From Pseudomonas frederiksbergensis (GTDB lineage Bacteria; Pseudomonadota; Gammaproteobacteria; Pseudomonadales; Pseudomonadaceae): a stretch of 64,000 nt of DNA. Position 1 is the first letter of the stretch. Each line of letters starts with the position of its first letter. This document shows, piece after piece, positions 37,304-45,927 of the stretch. The DNA lies in NCBI RefSeq assembly GCF_017114915.1, contig NZ_JAAUOE010000004.1:1-64000 (forward strand). The letters are read 5' to 3'. Below the pieces are notes generated by a model. The model was not told the origin of the DNA. It did no database searches and worked only from the letters and a program-made list of their open reading frames with translations. The translations under genes and the position numbers were made by a program.

Positions 37304-37331
37304 TTGAGAGTTTTTGTGTCTGTCATATACT
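37304..37331 (+). promoter_or_regulatory. Sigma-70 promoter of the cold-shock gene
   Basis: TTGAGA, 16 bases, TATACT. The predicted transcript start near 37338 leaves a leader of about 100 bases before the csp start codon, as is common for cold-shock mRNAs. Confidence 0.65.
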
Positions 37332-37436
37332 CGGCGAGCCCGCACTGGCCAGACAGTGGCACCTCTCAGTGCAAGCGATGTTCCCGAGGCTTTCCTGCGA
37401 AAAGCCCGATCAATAATAAAAAAGGAGTATGAACAG

Positions 37437-37646
37437 ATGGCAACACGCGAAACCGGCAACGTGAAGTGGTTCAACGACGCCAAGGGTTATGGCTTCATCC
37501 AGCGCGAGGACGGGGTGGACGTGTTCGTGCACTATCGCGCGATCCGCGGCGAAGGGCATCGCTCGCTGACTGAAGGTCAGCAGGTTGAATATGCGGTGGT
37601 GGAAGGGCAGAAGGGGTTGCAGGCTGAGGATGTTGTAGCTCTGTAA
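37437..37646 (+). CDS. Cold-shock domain protein
   Basis: A 69-residue single-domain cold-shock protein binding single-stranded RNA and DNA. RNP1 is [13 protein letters not shown] and RNP2 is [13 protein letters not shown] instead of the commoner VHF is a mild variation of RNP2. It starts [13 protein letters not shown], with AAGGAG eleven bases upstream; a nearer ATG at 37429 is out of frame. A long leader precedes it and a palindromic element follows ten bases after the stop codon. Confidence 0.95.
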   Translation: MATRETGNVKWFNDAKGYGFIQREDGVDVFVHYRAIRGEGHRSLTEGQQVEYAVVEGQKGLQAEDVVAL

Positions 37647-37656
37647 ACCCACTGAA

Positions 37657-37763
37657 GATCGTTCCCTCGCTCTGCGTGGGAATGCCTCAACGGACGCTCT
37701 GCGTTCGCTTTTGGGACGCGGAGCGTCCCGGGCTGCATTCCCACGCAGAGCGTGGGAACGATC
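37657..37763. repeat. Complete GATCGTTCCCACGC palindromic element (copy B)
   Basis: It begins GATCGTTCCCTCGCTCTGCG and ends CGCAGAGCGTGGGAACGATC, with inner arms GGACGCTCTGCGT and ACGCGGAGCGTCC. It fills the gap between convergent csp and the minus-strand 125-residue gene. Confidence 0.93.
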
Positions 37764-37770
37764 AACTGTC

Positions 37771-38148
37771 TTAAGCGGTTTTCCAGGTGATCTCTTCTTC
37801 ACCATCGGCGCTGATGCGAATCCAGCGATCCGCCGACTCTTCACCTTCTTCCTCGACCCAGCTACCCGGCGCACAACGCACTTCGACATTCAGCGCGGCA
37901 AATGCGGCGCGGGCGCAGGCGATGTCGTCTTCCCACGGGGTCTGGTCGCTTTCCAGGTACAGGCTGTTCCATTTGCCGACGGCTTTGGGCAGCCAGGTGA
38001 CTGGCACGTTACCGGCCTTGCACTTGTAAGTCTGGCCTTTCTGGACCCAGTCGGTGCACGGGCCTAAAGCCGCGCCGAGCCAGGCCGCGATGGCTTTGTG
38101 ATCGACGTCGGCGTCTTTCAGGTAAATCTCGATGTCCGGTTGGCGCAT
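37771..38148 (-). CDS. Conserved hypothetical protein
   Basis: A 125-residue cytoplasmic acidic protein beginning MRQPDIEIYLKDADVDHKAIAAWL. It has no signal peptide or membrane helix. The sequence alternates short helices with Trp-rich strands (GSWVEEEGEESADRWIRI). I do not recognise a characterised family. It follows rlmA on the minus strand after about 80 bases and is conserved beside rlmA-dapE-ndvB in Pseudomonas as far as I recall. The chosen ATG gives the plausible start; a 24-residue in-frame extension reads through the intergenic stretch. Confidence 0.8.
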   Translation of the reverse strand: MRQPDIEIYLKDADVDHKAIAAWLGAALGPCTDWVQKGQTYKCKAGNVPVTWLPKAVGKWNSLYLESDQTPWEDDIACARAAFAALNVEVRCAPGSWVEEEGEESADRWIRISADGEEEITWKTA

Positions 38149-38231
38149 GGATGTCCTCACTGCGGGTCTGAAAAATCCATTCGCGGATTTAGCCGGTCTC
38201 AAGCCGTTGCTCAAGACCAAAGTTTGTCGGG

Positions 38232-39041
38232 TTATTGAAGAACGAAATAATCGTAGCGCATCGACACAGTGACCTCGAACGGCTCCGCCTGTTCAATCAC
38301 CGCGGCCCGGCGTTCGGCACTGGCGCGCCAGCCGTGGGGCGTCATGGCCAACAGGTTCGCGCGATCCTGACCGCTGGCCAGCGTCAGCTTGAATTCCAGG
38401 GTTTCACTGTGCTGCAACGCCATGCCTTGCGGCACCAGCGCCAGGTGCTTGTCGTCGGTGTACTCGCGCACTTCATCGTACAGCCGCTCGCGCAATTCCA
38501 TCAGATGGCCGCTGGTCGGCCCGACTTTCATCAAGCCGCCGCCGGGGCTGAGCAGGCGTTTGGCTTCTTCCCAGTCCAGCGGGCTGAACACGCTGGCCAG
38601 AAACTGGCAGCTGCCAGAGGCCAACGGCACCCGGGCCATGCTGGCGATCAACCAGGTCAGCGCCGGGTTGCGTTTGCAGGCGCGTTTGACCGCTTCCCGG
38701 GAAATGTCCAGCGCATAGCCATCGGCGTTGGGCAAGGCTTGGGCGATTTGCGCGGTGTAGTAACCCTCGCCACAACCGATGTCCAGCCAGCGCTGGGGCG
38801 CGTACTGCGCCGCCAGTTCCGCCAGACGCTTGGCCACCGGCGCGTAATGGCCGGCGTTCAAGAAGTCGCGACGGGCTTCGACCATCGCCTGGTTATCCCC
38901 AGGGTCACGGCTGTTCTTGTGCTGCACCGGCAGCAGGTTCAGGTAACCCTGCCGCGCGCGGTCGAAACGATGCCCGGCGGGGCAGACCACGCCATTGTCT
39001 ACCGCATTGAGCGGTTCGTTGCAGATCGGGCAGGCGAGCAT
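38232..39041 (-). CDS. rlmA: 23S rRNA (guanine(745)-N1)-methyltransferase
   Basis: A 269-residue RlmA (RrmA). The N-terminal zinc finger has Cys4, Cys7, Cys20 and His24. A Rossmann SAM domain follows with RWLDIGCGEGYYTAQIA and the SVFSPLDWEEAKRLLSPGG block typical of the family. It methylates N1 of G745 in 23S rRNA helix 35. The start overlaps the dapE stop codon by one base (TGATG), giving a dapE-rlmA coupled pair. Confidence 0.94.
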   Translation of the reverse strand: MLACPICNEPLNAVDNGVVCPAGHRFDRARQGYLNLLPVQHKNSRDPGDNQAMVEARRDFLNAGHYAPVAKRLAELAAQYAPQRWLDIGCGEGYYTAQIAQALPNADGYALDISREAVKRACKRNPALTWLIASMARVPLASGSCQFLASVFSPLDWEEAKRLLSPGGGLMKVGPTSGHLMELRERLYDEVREYTDDKHLALVPQGMALQHSETLEFKLTLASGQDRANLLAMTPHGWRASAERRAAVIEQAEPFEVTVSMRYDYFVLQ

Positions 39042-40192
39042 CAGGCGAGCAACTTGATCAGGGTCTGGTAGTAGATTTCAGTCAGCACGTCGAGGTCGGC
39101 CGCCAGTACGCGTTCGTTAACCTGGTGAATTGTCGCGTTGACCGGGCCCAGCTCGACCACTTGGGTGCCCATGGTCGCGATGAAGCGCCCATCGGAGGTA
39201 CCGCCGCTGGTGGAAGCCTGGGTTTCGCGCCCGGTAATGTCCTTGATGCTTGCCGATACCGCGTCGAGCAGCGCGCCCGGTTCGGTCAGGAACGGCAGAC
39301 CGGACAGCGCCCAGTCGATGTGCCAGTCCAGGTCATGCTTGTCGAGGATATCGGCGACGCGCTTTTGCAGGCCTTCGACGGTGGATTCGGTGGAAAAGCG
39401 GAAGTTGAACACCGCCACCAGATCACCTGGAATCACGTTGGTCGCGCCGGTGCCGGAATTGACGTTGGAGATTTGGAAACTGGTCGGCGGGAAGAAATCG
39501 TTGCCGTGGTCCCAGTGCTCGGCGGCGAGCTCGGCCAGCGCCGGGGCGGCGAGGTGGATTGGGTTCTTCGCCAGATGCGGATACGCCACATGACCCTGCA
39601 CACCGCGCACGGTCAATTTGGCGCCGAGGGAGCCGCGACGGCCGTTCTTGACCACGTCACCCACCAGAGTGGTGCTCGACGGTTCGCCAACAATGCACCA
39701 GTCCAGGCGCTCTTTGCGTGCGGCGAGACGCTCAACCACAGCCTTGGTGCCGTGGTGCGCCGGGCCTTCTTCGTCGCTGGTGATCAGGAACGCGACCTTG
39801 CCCTTGTGATCCGGATAGTCGGCGACGAAACGCTCGGCTGCCACGGTCATGGAGGCGAGGCTGCCTTTCATGTCCGCCGCGCCACGGCCGCAGAGCATGC
39901 CGTGTTCGTCGATCACGGCATCGAACGGGTCGATCTGCCAGGCTTGCACCGGGCCGGTCGGGACCACATCGGTGTGGCCGGCGAAGCACAGCACCGGACC
40001 GTCATGTTTACCGTGAGTCGCCCAGAAGTTATCCACATCTTCGATGCGCATCGGCTCCAGCATAAAACCGGCATCGCCCAGGCGTTGCATCATCTGCTTC
40101 TGGCAATCGGCGTCGACCGGCGTCACGGACGGACGGCGGATCAGGTCGATGGCGAGTTGTAGGGTCGGCGAAAGGTCGGCGTGGGCCGTCAT
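39041..40192 (-). CDS. dapE: Succinyl-diaminopimelate desuccinylase
   Basis: A 383-residue M20-family zinc hydrolase that releases LL-diaminopimelate from its N-succinyl form in lysine and peptidoglycan precursor synthesis. Metal and catalytic segments are [33 protein letters not shown] and, near the C-terminus, [12 protein letters not shown]. The ATG at 40192 has CGGAG upstream. An extension of 52 residues would translate a REP sequence and is rejected. dapC and dapD are also in this window but in separate transcription units. Confidence 0.97.
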   Translation of the reverse strand: MTAHADLSPTLQLAIDLIRRPSVTPVDADCQKQMMQRLGDAGFMLEPMRIEDVDNFWATHGKHDGPVLCFAGHTDVVPTGPVQAWQIDPFDAVIDEHGMLCGRGAADMKGSLASMTVAAERFVADYPDHKGKVAFLITSDEEGPAHHGTKAVVERLAARKERLDWCIVGEPSSTTLVGDVVKNGRRGSLGAKLTVRGVQGHVAYPHLAKNPIHLAAPALAELAAEHWDHGNDFFPPTSFQISNVNSGTGATNVIPGDLVAVFNFRFSTESTVEGLQKRVADILDKHDLDWHIDWALSGLPFLTEPGALLDAVSASIKDITGRETQASTSGGTSDGRFIATMGTQVVELGPVNATIHQVNERVLAADLDVLTEIYYQTLIKLLA

Positions 40193-40231
40193 GTAAGACT
40201 CCGGAAACATGAAATATGGGCGCGGGCTAAA

Positions 40232-40304
40232 TGTAGGAGCGGGCTTGCCCGCGAAGCTTTTGGCGTCAGTGATGGCCCCTTCGCGAGCAAGCCCGCTCCT
40301 ACAG
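40232..40304. repeat. REP doublet upstream of dapE
   Basis: TGTAGGAGCGGGCTTGCCCG at the left and GCAAGCCCGCTCCTACAG at the right, with a short spacer. Confidence 0.92.
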
Positions 40305-40361
40305 GTATGGCGTTTGGCCGTTGGAACGTGCCCGGCCAAGCTCTGCAAAATGGCGGTTATC

Positions 40362-40394
40362 TTAAAGCAAAACGGCGGCCATTGGCCGCCGTTT
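40362..40394 (-). terminator. Terminator after ndvB
   Basis: AAACGGCGGCC, loop of three, GGCCGCCGTTT; on the minus strand it is followed by TGCTTTAAG. It lies about 20 bases beyond the ndvB stop codon. Confidence 0.85.
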
Positions 40395-40411
40395 AGTGCT
40401 TCTGTGTTGAT

Positions 40412-43003
40412 TTAGACGGCCGGTGCCGCTGCGGCTTCCACCGAAGGTTTGGGCAGCGACGACAGGAACGCCATGATCAGCGCCGCCACGTACGGCAGCG
40501 ACTGCACCAGCAACATGGTCACCCAGAAGCGCATGTCGTTGCTCGGCAGGCCCTGCACCAGGAAGATCCCCAGTGCCGCGCCCCACAACAGCAGCATGAT
40601 GAACAATTCTTCGCGAGCCTCCGAAATCGCCACCCAGAAACCGTGACTATCGGCATTCTTCGGCGTGCGGAAGAACGGAATGCTGCTGGTGAAGAAACCG
40701 TACAGCACCGCTTTGGCGATGGTGTGCGACAACGCCAGCCCGGCCAGCGCGGCGCAGAAGGCGTCCTTCAGGTTGACCCCGACCGCACGGCGGTACAGGA
40801 AAATGATCTTGCCCACCTTGAACACGAACAGCGCCAGCGGCGGAATCGCGAAAATCAGCAGCGGTGGATCGACCCGTTGCGGCACGATGATCATCGCCGC
40901 CGACCACAGCAGTGCGCCGACGGTGAAGAAGATGTTCATGCCGTCCGCCACCCACGGCAGCCAGCCCGCGAGGAAGTGATAACGCTGGCCACGGGTCAGC
41001 TCGGTGTCCTTGCCGCGTAGCAGGCTGGCGGTGTGCCGCTTGATGATCTGAATCGCGCCGTAGGCCCAGCGGAAACGCTGTTTCTTGAAGTCGATAAAGG
41101 TATCGGGCATCAGGCCTTTGCCGTAGCTGTCGTGGTAATACGCCGCCGACAGGCCTTTTTCGAACACCCGCAGACCCAGCTCGGCGTCTTCACAAATGCA
41201 CCAGTCGGCCCAGCCCAGTTCTTCGAGTACCGAGCGCCGGGTCATGGTCATGGTGCCGTGCTGGATGATCGCGTCACGGTCGTTGCGGGTGACCATGCCG
41301 ATATGGAAGAAGCCTTTGTATTCGGCGTAGCAGAGTTTCTTGAAGGTGCTTTCGTTCTGGTCGCGGTAATCCTGCGGCGACTGCACCACGGCGATTTTCG
41401 GATCGGCGAAGTGCGGCACCATGTGCTTGAGCCAGTTCGGGTGCACACAGTAGTCCGAGTCGATCACTGCAATCACTTCGGCATCTTTGGCGGTGTGCGG
41501 AATCAGGTAATTCAGCGCGCCGCCCTTGAAACCGGCCAACGGTGCGACGTGGAAGAACTTGAAGCGGGGGCCGAGGGTTTCGCAATAGTCGCGCACCGGT
41601 TCCCAGACCGCCGGGTCCTTGGTGTTGTTGTCGATGATCAGGACTTCGAAATCCGGATAGTCGAGGTTGGCCAGGGCGTTGAGGGTCTGTTTGACCATCT
41701 CCGGCGGCTCGTTGTAGCACGGTACGTGAATCGACACCTTCGGTCGGTAGTCCGAATCGCCCACCACTGGCAGGAATTCACGCCGGCGTTTGTGGGTCCA
41801 GACCGCTTCGGCCAGTTCATGGGCCTCGGTGAGCAGAACGATGAACACTCCGAGCGCACCGAGGGCGAGCAGGAACCCTACCGTCAGACTGAACCAGGTG
41901 CTGTATTGCTGGCTGTAGTCGTAACCGATCCACACCAGCACCGAACCGCACAGGAACGCGATAAAGGTCAGGAAGGTACGGCCACGTTGACGCAGGGCCG
42001 AACCGTCGATCATCAGCAGGGTCAGGGACAGCAATGCCAGCACTACCGAGCCGATAGCCAGTACGCGCCATTGCGGGATCGCCACCACCGGGCCTTCGAA
42101 GTTGAATTTCTGCTGGCGCGCGGCGTTGAACACGCCCCAGTACGCGCCCACCGATCCTTCGTCACTGACCTTCCACGGCTGGTCAAACGCTTCGATCACG
42201 AAGTAGTTGAAACCCTGGCGGTTGAGCTTGTTGACCAGCGTGCGCAGGTAAATCGCCTGGTCCGCCGGCGACGCGTCGGCGCCACCGCGCATGCGGCCGT
42301 TGCTCGGCCAGCCGACCTCGGAGAGCAGCAGCGGTTTTTTCGGGAACATCTTTTTCAGGTCGCGGGCGCGGTCGAGAACGAACTGACCGGCCTTGTCCAT
42401 CGGGATGAACTCCCAGTAGGGCAGAACGTGAGCGGCGATCAGGTCGACATGCTTGGCCAGCTCCGGGTGTTCTTGCCATACGTGCCACTGCTCGGAGGTG
42501 GTGACCGGCACCTTCACGGCCGCGCGGACGCGATCCAGGATCAGGCTCAGCTCGGCGGCGGTGATTTCCTTACGGAAGATCGCCTCGTTACCGACCACGA
42601 CGCGGACTACGCTGCGTGAGGTGTTGGCGAGTTCGATGGCGCGGGTAATCTCGCGCTCGTTGCGCTCTTCGTCCGGGCTGATCCAGATCCCCAGGGTCAC
42701 CCGCAGGCCGAATTCTTCCGCCAGTTTGGGAATATTCTCCAGCGTGCCGTCGACCGAGTAGGTCCGGATGTTGTCCGTCAGCTTGCTCATGATCTCCAGG
42801 TCGCGACGCATTTCATCGTCGCTCGGGTACTGGGCTTTTTGCGGGTACTGGCCTTGCTGGAACGGCGAGTACGAAAAGCCGGAGATCTGTTCAGGCCAGT
42901 CGGGGGCGGAGACCGGGCGATTGATCAGCGCCCAGAAACCGGTGAACAAGGCGGCGATTGCCAGAACCACTACCAGGTTGAGTCCAAATTTACGCGATGA
43001 CAT
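40412..43003 (-). CDS. ndvB: Beta-(1,3)-glucan glucosyltransferase NdvB
   Basis: An 863-residue membrane enzyme for periplasmic cyclic beta-glucan synthesis, linked in P. aeruginosa to biofilm-specific antibiotic tolerance. An N-terminal signal anchor leads to a GH17-like glycosidase domain (ISGFSYSPFQQGQYP, then VVVGNEAIFRKE and LLLSEVGWPSNGR), transmembrane helices, and a GT2 domain with VIDSDYCVHPNWL, ICEDAELGLRV and KKQRFRWAYGAI, the D, DxD, ED and QxxRW set. Several C-terminal helices end the protein. The start at MSSRKFGLNLVVV is the natural one; a 65-residue extension is rejected. dapE lies downstream on the same strand. Confidence 0.92.
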   Translation of the reverse strand: MSSRKFGLNLVVVLAIAALFTGFWALINRPVSAPDWPEQISGFSYSPFQQGQYPQKAQYPSDDEMRRDLEIMSKLTDNIRTYSVDGTLENIPKLAEEFGLRVTLGIWISPDEERNEREITRAIELANTSRSVVRVVVGNEAIFRKEITAAELSLILDRVRAAVKVPVTTSEQWHVWQEHPELAKHVDLIAAHVLPYWEFIPMDKAGQFVLDRARDLKKMFPKKPLLLSEVGWPSNGRMRGGADASPADQAIYLRTLVNKLNRQGFNYFVIEAFDQPWKVSDEGSVGAYWGVFNAARQQKFNFEGPVVAIPQWRVLAIGSVVLALLSLTLLMIDGSALRQRGRTFLTFIAFLCGSVLVWIGYDYSQQYSTWFSLTVGFLLALGALGVFIVLLTEAHELAEAVWTHKRRREFLPVVGDSDYRPKVSIHVPCYNEPPEMVKQTLNALANLDYPDFEVLIIDNNTKDPAVWEPVRDYCETLGPRFKFFHVAPLAGFKGGALNYLIPHTAKDAEVIAVIDSDYCVHPNWLKHMVPHFADPKIAVVQSPQDYRDQNESTFKKLCYAEYKGFFHIGMVTRNDRDAIIQHGTMTMTRRSVLEELGWADWCICEDAELGLRVFEKGLSAAYYHDSYGKGLMPDTFIDFKKQRFRWAYGAIQIIKRHTASLLRGKDTELTRGQRYHFLAGWLPWVADGMNIFFTVGALLWSAAMIIVPQRVDPPLLIFAIPPLALFVFKVGKIIFLYRRAVGVNLKDAFCAALAGLALSHTIAKAVLYGFFTSSIPFFRTPKNADSHGFWVAISEAREELFIMLLLWGAALGIFLVQGLPSNDMRFWVTMLLVQSLPYVAALIMAFLSSLPKPSVEAAAAPAV

Positions 43004-43245
43004 GGTTATTTCGGGTTCCAAAGGCTGTGGAACGAGGGAACGATCGGCTGACGCCAAGAGGGCGCGCATCCTACACCGGGCCTTCCCTGGCCGTACATCA
43101 GACAGGGAAATACCCGACGTTGGGCAATTGGCTTTCACATAAGTTCTTACACTTGCAGCTTGAAGCTTAAAACTTGCGGCAACGCAGCATGACGGCAACA
43201 GACGCCGTCAAAAAAGGAACAGTGTTTGTGAGGCAGGACACCCCT

Positions 43246-43251
43246 TATAAT
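43246..43251 (+). promoter_or_regulatory. Probable -10 box of tcdA
   Basis: TATAAT followed by the GC-rich GCGCGCC, 26 bases before the start codon. The -35 element at normal spacing (TGTTTG) is poor. Confidence 0.45.
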
Positions 43252-43277
43252 GCGCGCCGGTTTTTGGGGTAATGGTC

Positions 43278-44090
43278 ATGAGTACAGAAGATCCGCGGTT
43301 TGCTGGCATCGCCCGCTTGTATGGCATCGACGGCCTGGAGCGCTTGCGCGCGGCCCATGTAGCGATCGTCGGCGTCGGTGGCGTCGGTTCCTGGGCGGCG
43401 GAAGCAGTCGCCCGGTGTGGCGTGGGCGAGATATCGCTGTTCGACCTGGACGACGTCTGTGTCAGCAACGTCAACCGTCAGCTGCATGCGCTAGACAGCT
43501 CCGTCGGCAAGCCCAAGGTCGAGGTGATGGCCGAGCGCCTGCGCGGGATCAACCCGGACTGCACGGTGCATGCCGTGGCAGATTTCGTCACCCGCGAAAC
43601 CATGGCCGAATACATCACGCCGAACATCGACTGCGTGATCGACTGCATCGACAGCGTCAACGCCAAGGCGGCGCTGATCGCCTGGTGCAAGCGGCGCAAG
43701 ATCCAGATCATCACCACTGGCGGCGCGGGTGGCCAGATCGACCCGACGTTGATTCAGGTCTGCGACCTGAACCGCACATTCAACGATCCACTGGCCTCGA
43801 AAGTGCGCTCCACGTTGCGCCGCGATTACGGTTTCTCCCGTACCGTGACCCGTCACTACAGCGTGCCGTGCGTGTTTTCCACCGAGCAACTGCGCTACCC
43901 GAAACCCGATGGCAGCATTTGCTTGCAGAAGAGTTTTGTCGGGGATGGCGTGAAGCTCGACTGCGCCGGGGGCTTTGGCGCGGTGATGATGGTGACCGCG
44001 ACGTTCGGCATGGTCGCGGCGACCAAGGCTGTGGATAAGATTGTGGCCGGGGTGCGGCGCCCGGCGGATCGGGTCAAGCCTGAGGTTTAA
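43278..44090 (+). CDS. tcdA: tRNA threonylcarbamoyladenosine dehydratase
   Basis: A 270-residue E1/ThiF-like enzyme (TcdA, formerly CsdL/YgdL) that cyclises t6A37 to ct6A in ANN-decoding tRNAs using ATP. The nucleotide loop is IVGVGGVGSWAAEAVARCG; further blocks are NRQLHALDSSVGKPKVEVM and DCVIDCIDSVNAKAALI. The ATG at 43278 is placed eight bases from GGGG; an ATG two codons earlier is too close to it. It converges on csdE-csdA, whose products form the sulfur-transfer partner system in Escherichia coli. Confidence 0.94.
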   Translation: MSTEDPRFAGIARLYGIDGLERLRAAHVAIVGVGGVGSWAAEAVARCGVGEISLFDLDDVCVSNVNRQLHALDSSVGKPKVEVMAERLRGINPDCTVHAVADFVTRETMAEYITPNIDCVIDCIDSVNAKAALIAWCKRRKIQIITTGGAGGQIDPTLIQVCDLNRTFNDPLASKVRSTLRRDYGFSRTVTRHYSVPCVFSTEQLRYPKPDGSICLQKSFVGDGVKLDCAGGFGAVMMVTATFGMVAATKAVDKIVAGVRRPADRVKPEV

Positions 44091-44094
44091 TGGT

Positions 44095-44178
44095 GATCGT
44101 TCCCACGCTCTGCGTGGGAACGCAGCCCGGGACACTCCGCGTCCCTTTCAGAGCCGAACGCGGAGCATGGGAACGATC
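44095..44178. repeat. GATCGTTCCCACGC palindromic element (copy C, shortened)
   Basis: It begins GATCGTTCCCACGCTCTGCG and ends GCATGGGAACGATC. It fills the whole space between convergent tcdA and csdE, and its last two bases are part of the csdE stop codon read on the minus strand. Confidence 0.9.
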
Positions 44179-44581
44179 AGTGCGCTAGCTCCCGCATCCG
44201 CTGGAGCACGGCATTCAAGCCATTGCTACGTGATTGGGATAGCTGGCGGCTCAACCCCAATTGATTGAACCAATCCGGTAAATCCACCTGTTGCAGTTCA
44301 GCCGCCGACAACCCGTTGACCCGCGCCAGCAGCAACGCCACCAACCCGCGAATCAACCGCGCATCGCTGCTGGCGCTGAACTGCCAATGCCCGTCCTGCA
44401 GCGCACCGACCAGCCAGACCTGGCTTTCACAGCCATGCACGCGGTTGGCCTCGATCTTATCCACATCGCTCAATGCTGGCAGACGGTCACCCCACTGCAT
44501 CAGTAGCCGCGCCCGCTGTTCCCAACTTGTAGCCTGCTGAAACGTGTCGAGCGCCATGACGGCATCGGCGGGCAGGGTCAT
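44177..44581 (-). CDS. csdE: Cysteine desulfuration protein CsdE (SufE family)
   Basis: A 134-residue SufE-fold sulfur acceptor. Cys51 in RVHGCESQVW takes the persulfide from CsdA. It is helical, cytoplasmic and of normal length. Its start overlaps the csdA stop codon (ATGA), and tcdA lies immediately beyond, convergent, which favours CsdE over SufE (no sufBCD nearby). The stop codon overlaps the end of a palindromic repeat. Confidence 0.92.
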   Translation of the reverse strand: MTLPADAVMALDTFQQATSWEQRARLLMQWGDRLPALSDVDKIEANRVHGCESQVWLVGALQDGHWQFSASSDARLIRGLVALLLARVNGLSAAELQQVDLPDWFNQLGLSRQLSQSRSNGLNAVLQRMRELAH

Positions 44582-45783
44582 CGCAGCAACTCCAGGGCCT
44601 GATCCAGTGCTTCAAAAAAGCGTTCAAGGTCCTCGGAGTCGTTGTACAACGCCAACGACACCCGAATCGCCCCGGCCAGTTCAAAGCTTTTGAGCAGCGG
44701 CATGGCGCAATGATGACCGGCGCGCACGGCGATGCCCTGTTCGGTCAGCAAATGCGCCAGATCCGAGTTATGCACACCCTCGACGACAAAACTGGCCAGC
44801 GCCAGTTGCGGTTTGCCCAGCAGGTGAATGCCGTTGCGCGCTTCAAGGCCTTTGAGCAAATAGTCATGCAGCGCCGCTTCGTGTTCGGACACGGCGTCCT
44901 GATCCAGCCCCGCGAGGTAGTCCAGGGTCGCACCCAGGCCGATCACGCTGGAGATCGGCGGCGTACCGGCCTCGAACCCCAGTGGCGCGGGACGAAAACG
45001 TGCGTCGTGATAGTTGGCATCCAGCACCATTTCGCCGCCGAACTGCCAGGGGCGCAGTGGCTGTAGCGCTTCGTTGCGCCCGAACAACACGCCCAGGCCA
45101 TCGGGGCCGTAGAGCTTGTGGCTGGAGAACACATAGAAGTCGCAGCCCAGGGCCTGCACGTCGTGCCGACCATGGACCACGCCCTGAGCGCCATCGACCA
45201 CGGTCAGCGCGTTGTGCGCTTTGGCCATCGCCAACAGTGCGGGCAACGGTTGCCAGGCACCGAGCACGTTGGACAGCTGACTGACTGCCAGCAGACGGGT
45301 ATGCGGACCGATCAATTGCGCAGCGGCATCAAGGTCGATCAAACCGTCGACATTCAACGGCAAAATCACCAGTTTCAAGTCGCGACGGTGGGCCAGTTGC
45401 TGCCACGGCAACAGGTTGGCGTGATGCTCCAGAGCGCTGATGACAATCTCATCGCCCGGATTGAATAAGTGTTCCAGGCCATAGGCCAGGAGGTTCAGCG
45501 CAGACGTCGCGCCGTGGGTAAAGATGATCTGCCCGCAATCGCCGGTATTGAGCCATTGCGCAACTTTGCTGCGGCTGTCCTCGAACGCCTGGGTGGCGTG
45601 GGCGCCGGGCAAGTGTTGCGCCCGATGCACGTTGGCCGCTCCGTTGGCGTAGTAATGCGTCAGGGCATCGAGCAGGGCTTGAGGTTTTTGTGTGGTGGCG
45701 GCGTTGTCCAGATAGGTCTGGTCTTGCCGTTGCAATGCGGCGATGGCCGGAAAATCGGCGCGCCAGGGTGAGGGAATCATCAT
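44578..45783 (-). CDS. csdA: Cysteine desulfurase CsdA (SufS/CsdA class)
   Basis: A 401-residue PLP-dependent group II cysteine desulfurase giving alanine and an enzyme persulfide. It has TYLDNAATTQKP, THGATSALNLLA, SALEHHANLLPWQ, the PLP lysine in SSHKLYGPDG and the persulfide cysteine in RAGHHCAMPLL. Coupled to csdE by an overlap. There are two adjacent candidate start codons (45783 and 45780) that differ by one Met. A REP doublet lies upstream. Confidence 0.94.
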   Translation of the reverse strand: MMIPSPWRADFPAIAALQRQDQTYLDNAATTQKPQALLDALTHYYANGAANVHRAQHLPGAHATQAFEDSRSKVAQWLNTGDCGQIIFTHGATSALNLLAYGLEHLFNPGDEIVISALEHHANLLPWQQLAHRRDLKLVILPLNVDGLIDLDAAAQLIGPHTRLLAVSQLSNVLGAWQPLPALLAMAKAHNALTVVDGAQGVVHGRHDVQALGCDFYVFSSHKLYGPDGLGVLFGRNEALQPLRPWQFGGEMVLDANYHDARFRPAPLGFEAGTPPISSVIGLGATLDYLAGLDQDAVSEHEAALHDYLLKGLEARNGIHLLGKPQLALASFVVEGVHNSDLAHLLTEQGIAVRAGHHCAMPLLKSFELAGAIRVSLALYNDSEDLERFFEALDQALELLR

Positions 45784-45828
45784 GCTATCGGGCCCTGGTG
45801 AACATGGGCGGGTCTACGCCTTACCTGT

Positions 45829-45902
45829 GTGTAGGAGCGGGCTTGCCCGCGAAGGGGCCTTTGAGACCGCCAAAAGCTTCGAGGGCAAGCCCGCTCCTAC
45901 AT
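45829..45902. repeat. REP doublet between csdA and dapD
   Basis: TGTAGGAGCGGGCTTGCCCG and GGGCAAGCCCGCTCCTACA as inverted copies around a short spacer. Confidence 0.92.
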
Positions 45903-45927
45903 ACAAGGTGATCGTTTGACGCTCTGC

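Noticed and set aside
40193..40348. N-terminal extension of DapE by 52 residues.
   Set aside because: The extension translates the REP doublet (reads CRSGLAREG...FAGKPAPTF) and the family starts at the internal ATG with a ribosome-binding site.
43004..43198. N-terminal extension of NdvB by 65 residues.
   Set aside because: The extension is not hydrophobic and would bury the signal anchor; the internal ATG gives a normal N-terminus.
43201..43225. Hairpin GACGGC...GCCGTC followed by AAAAAA near 43200.
   Set aside because: The run lies on the A side on the plus strand and precedes the stem on the minus strand, so it is not an intrinsic terminator in either direction.
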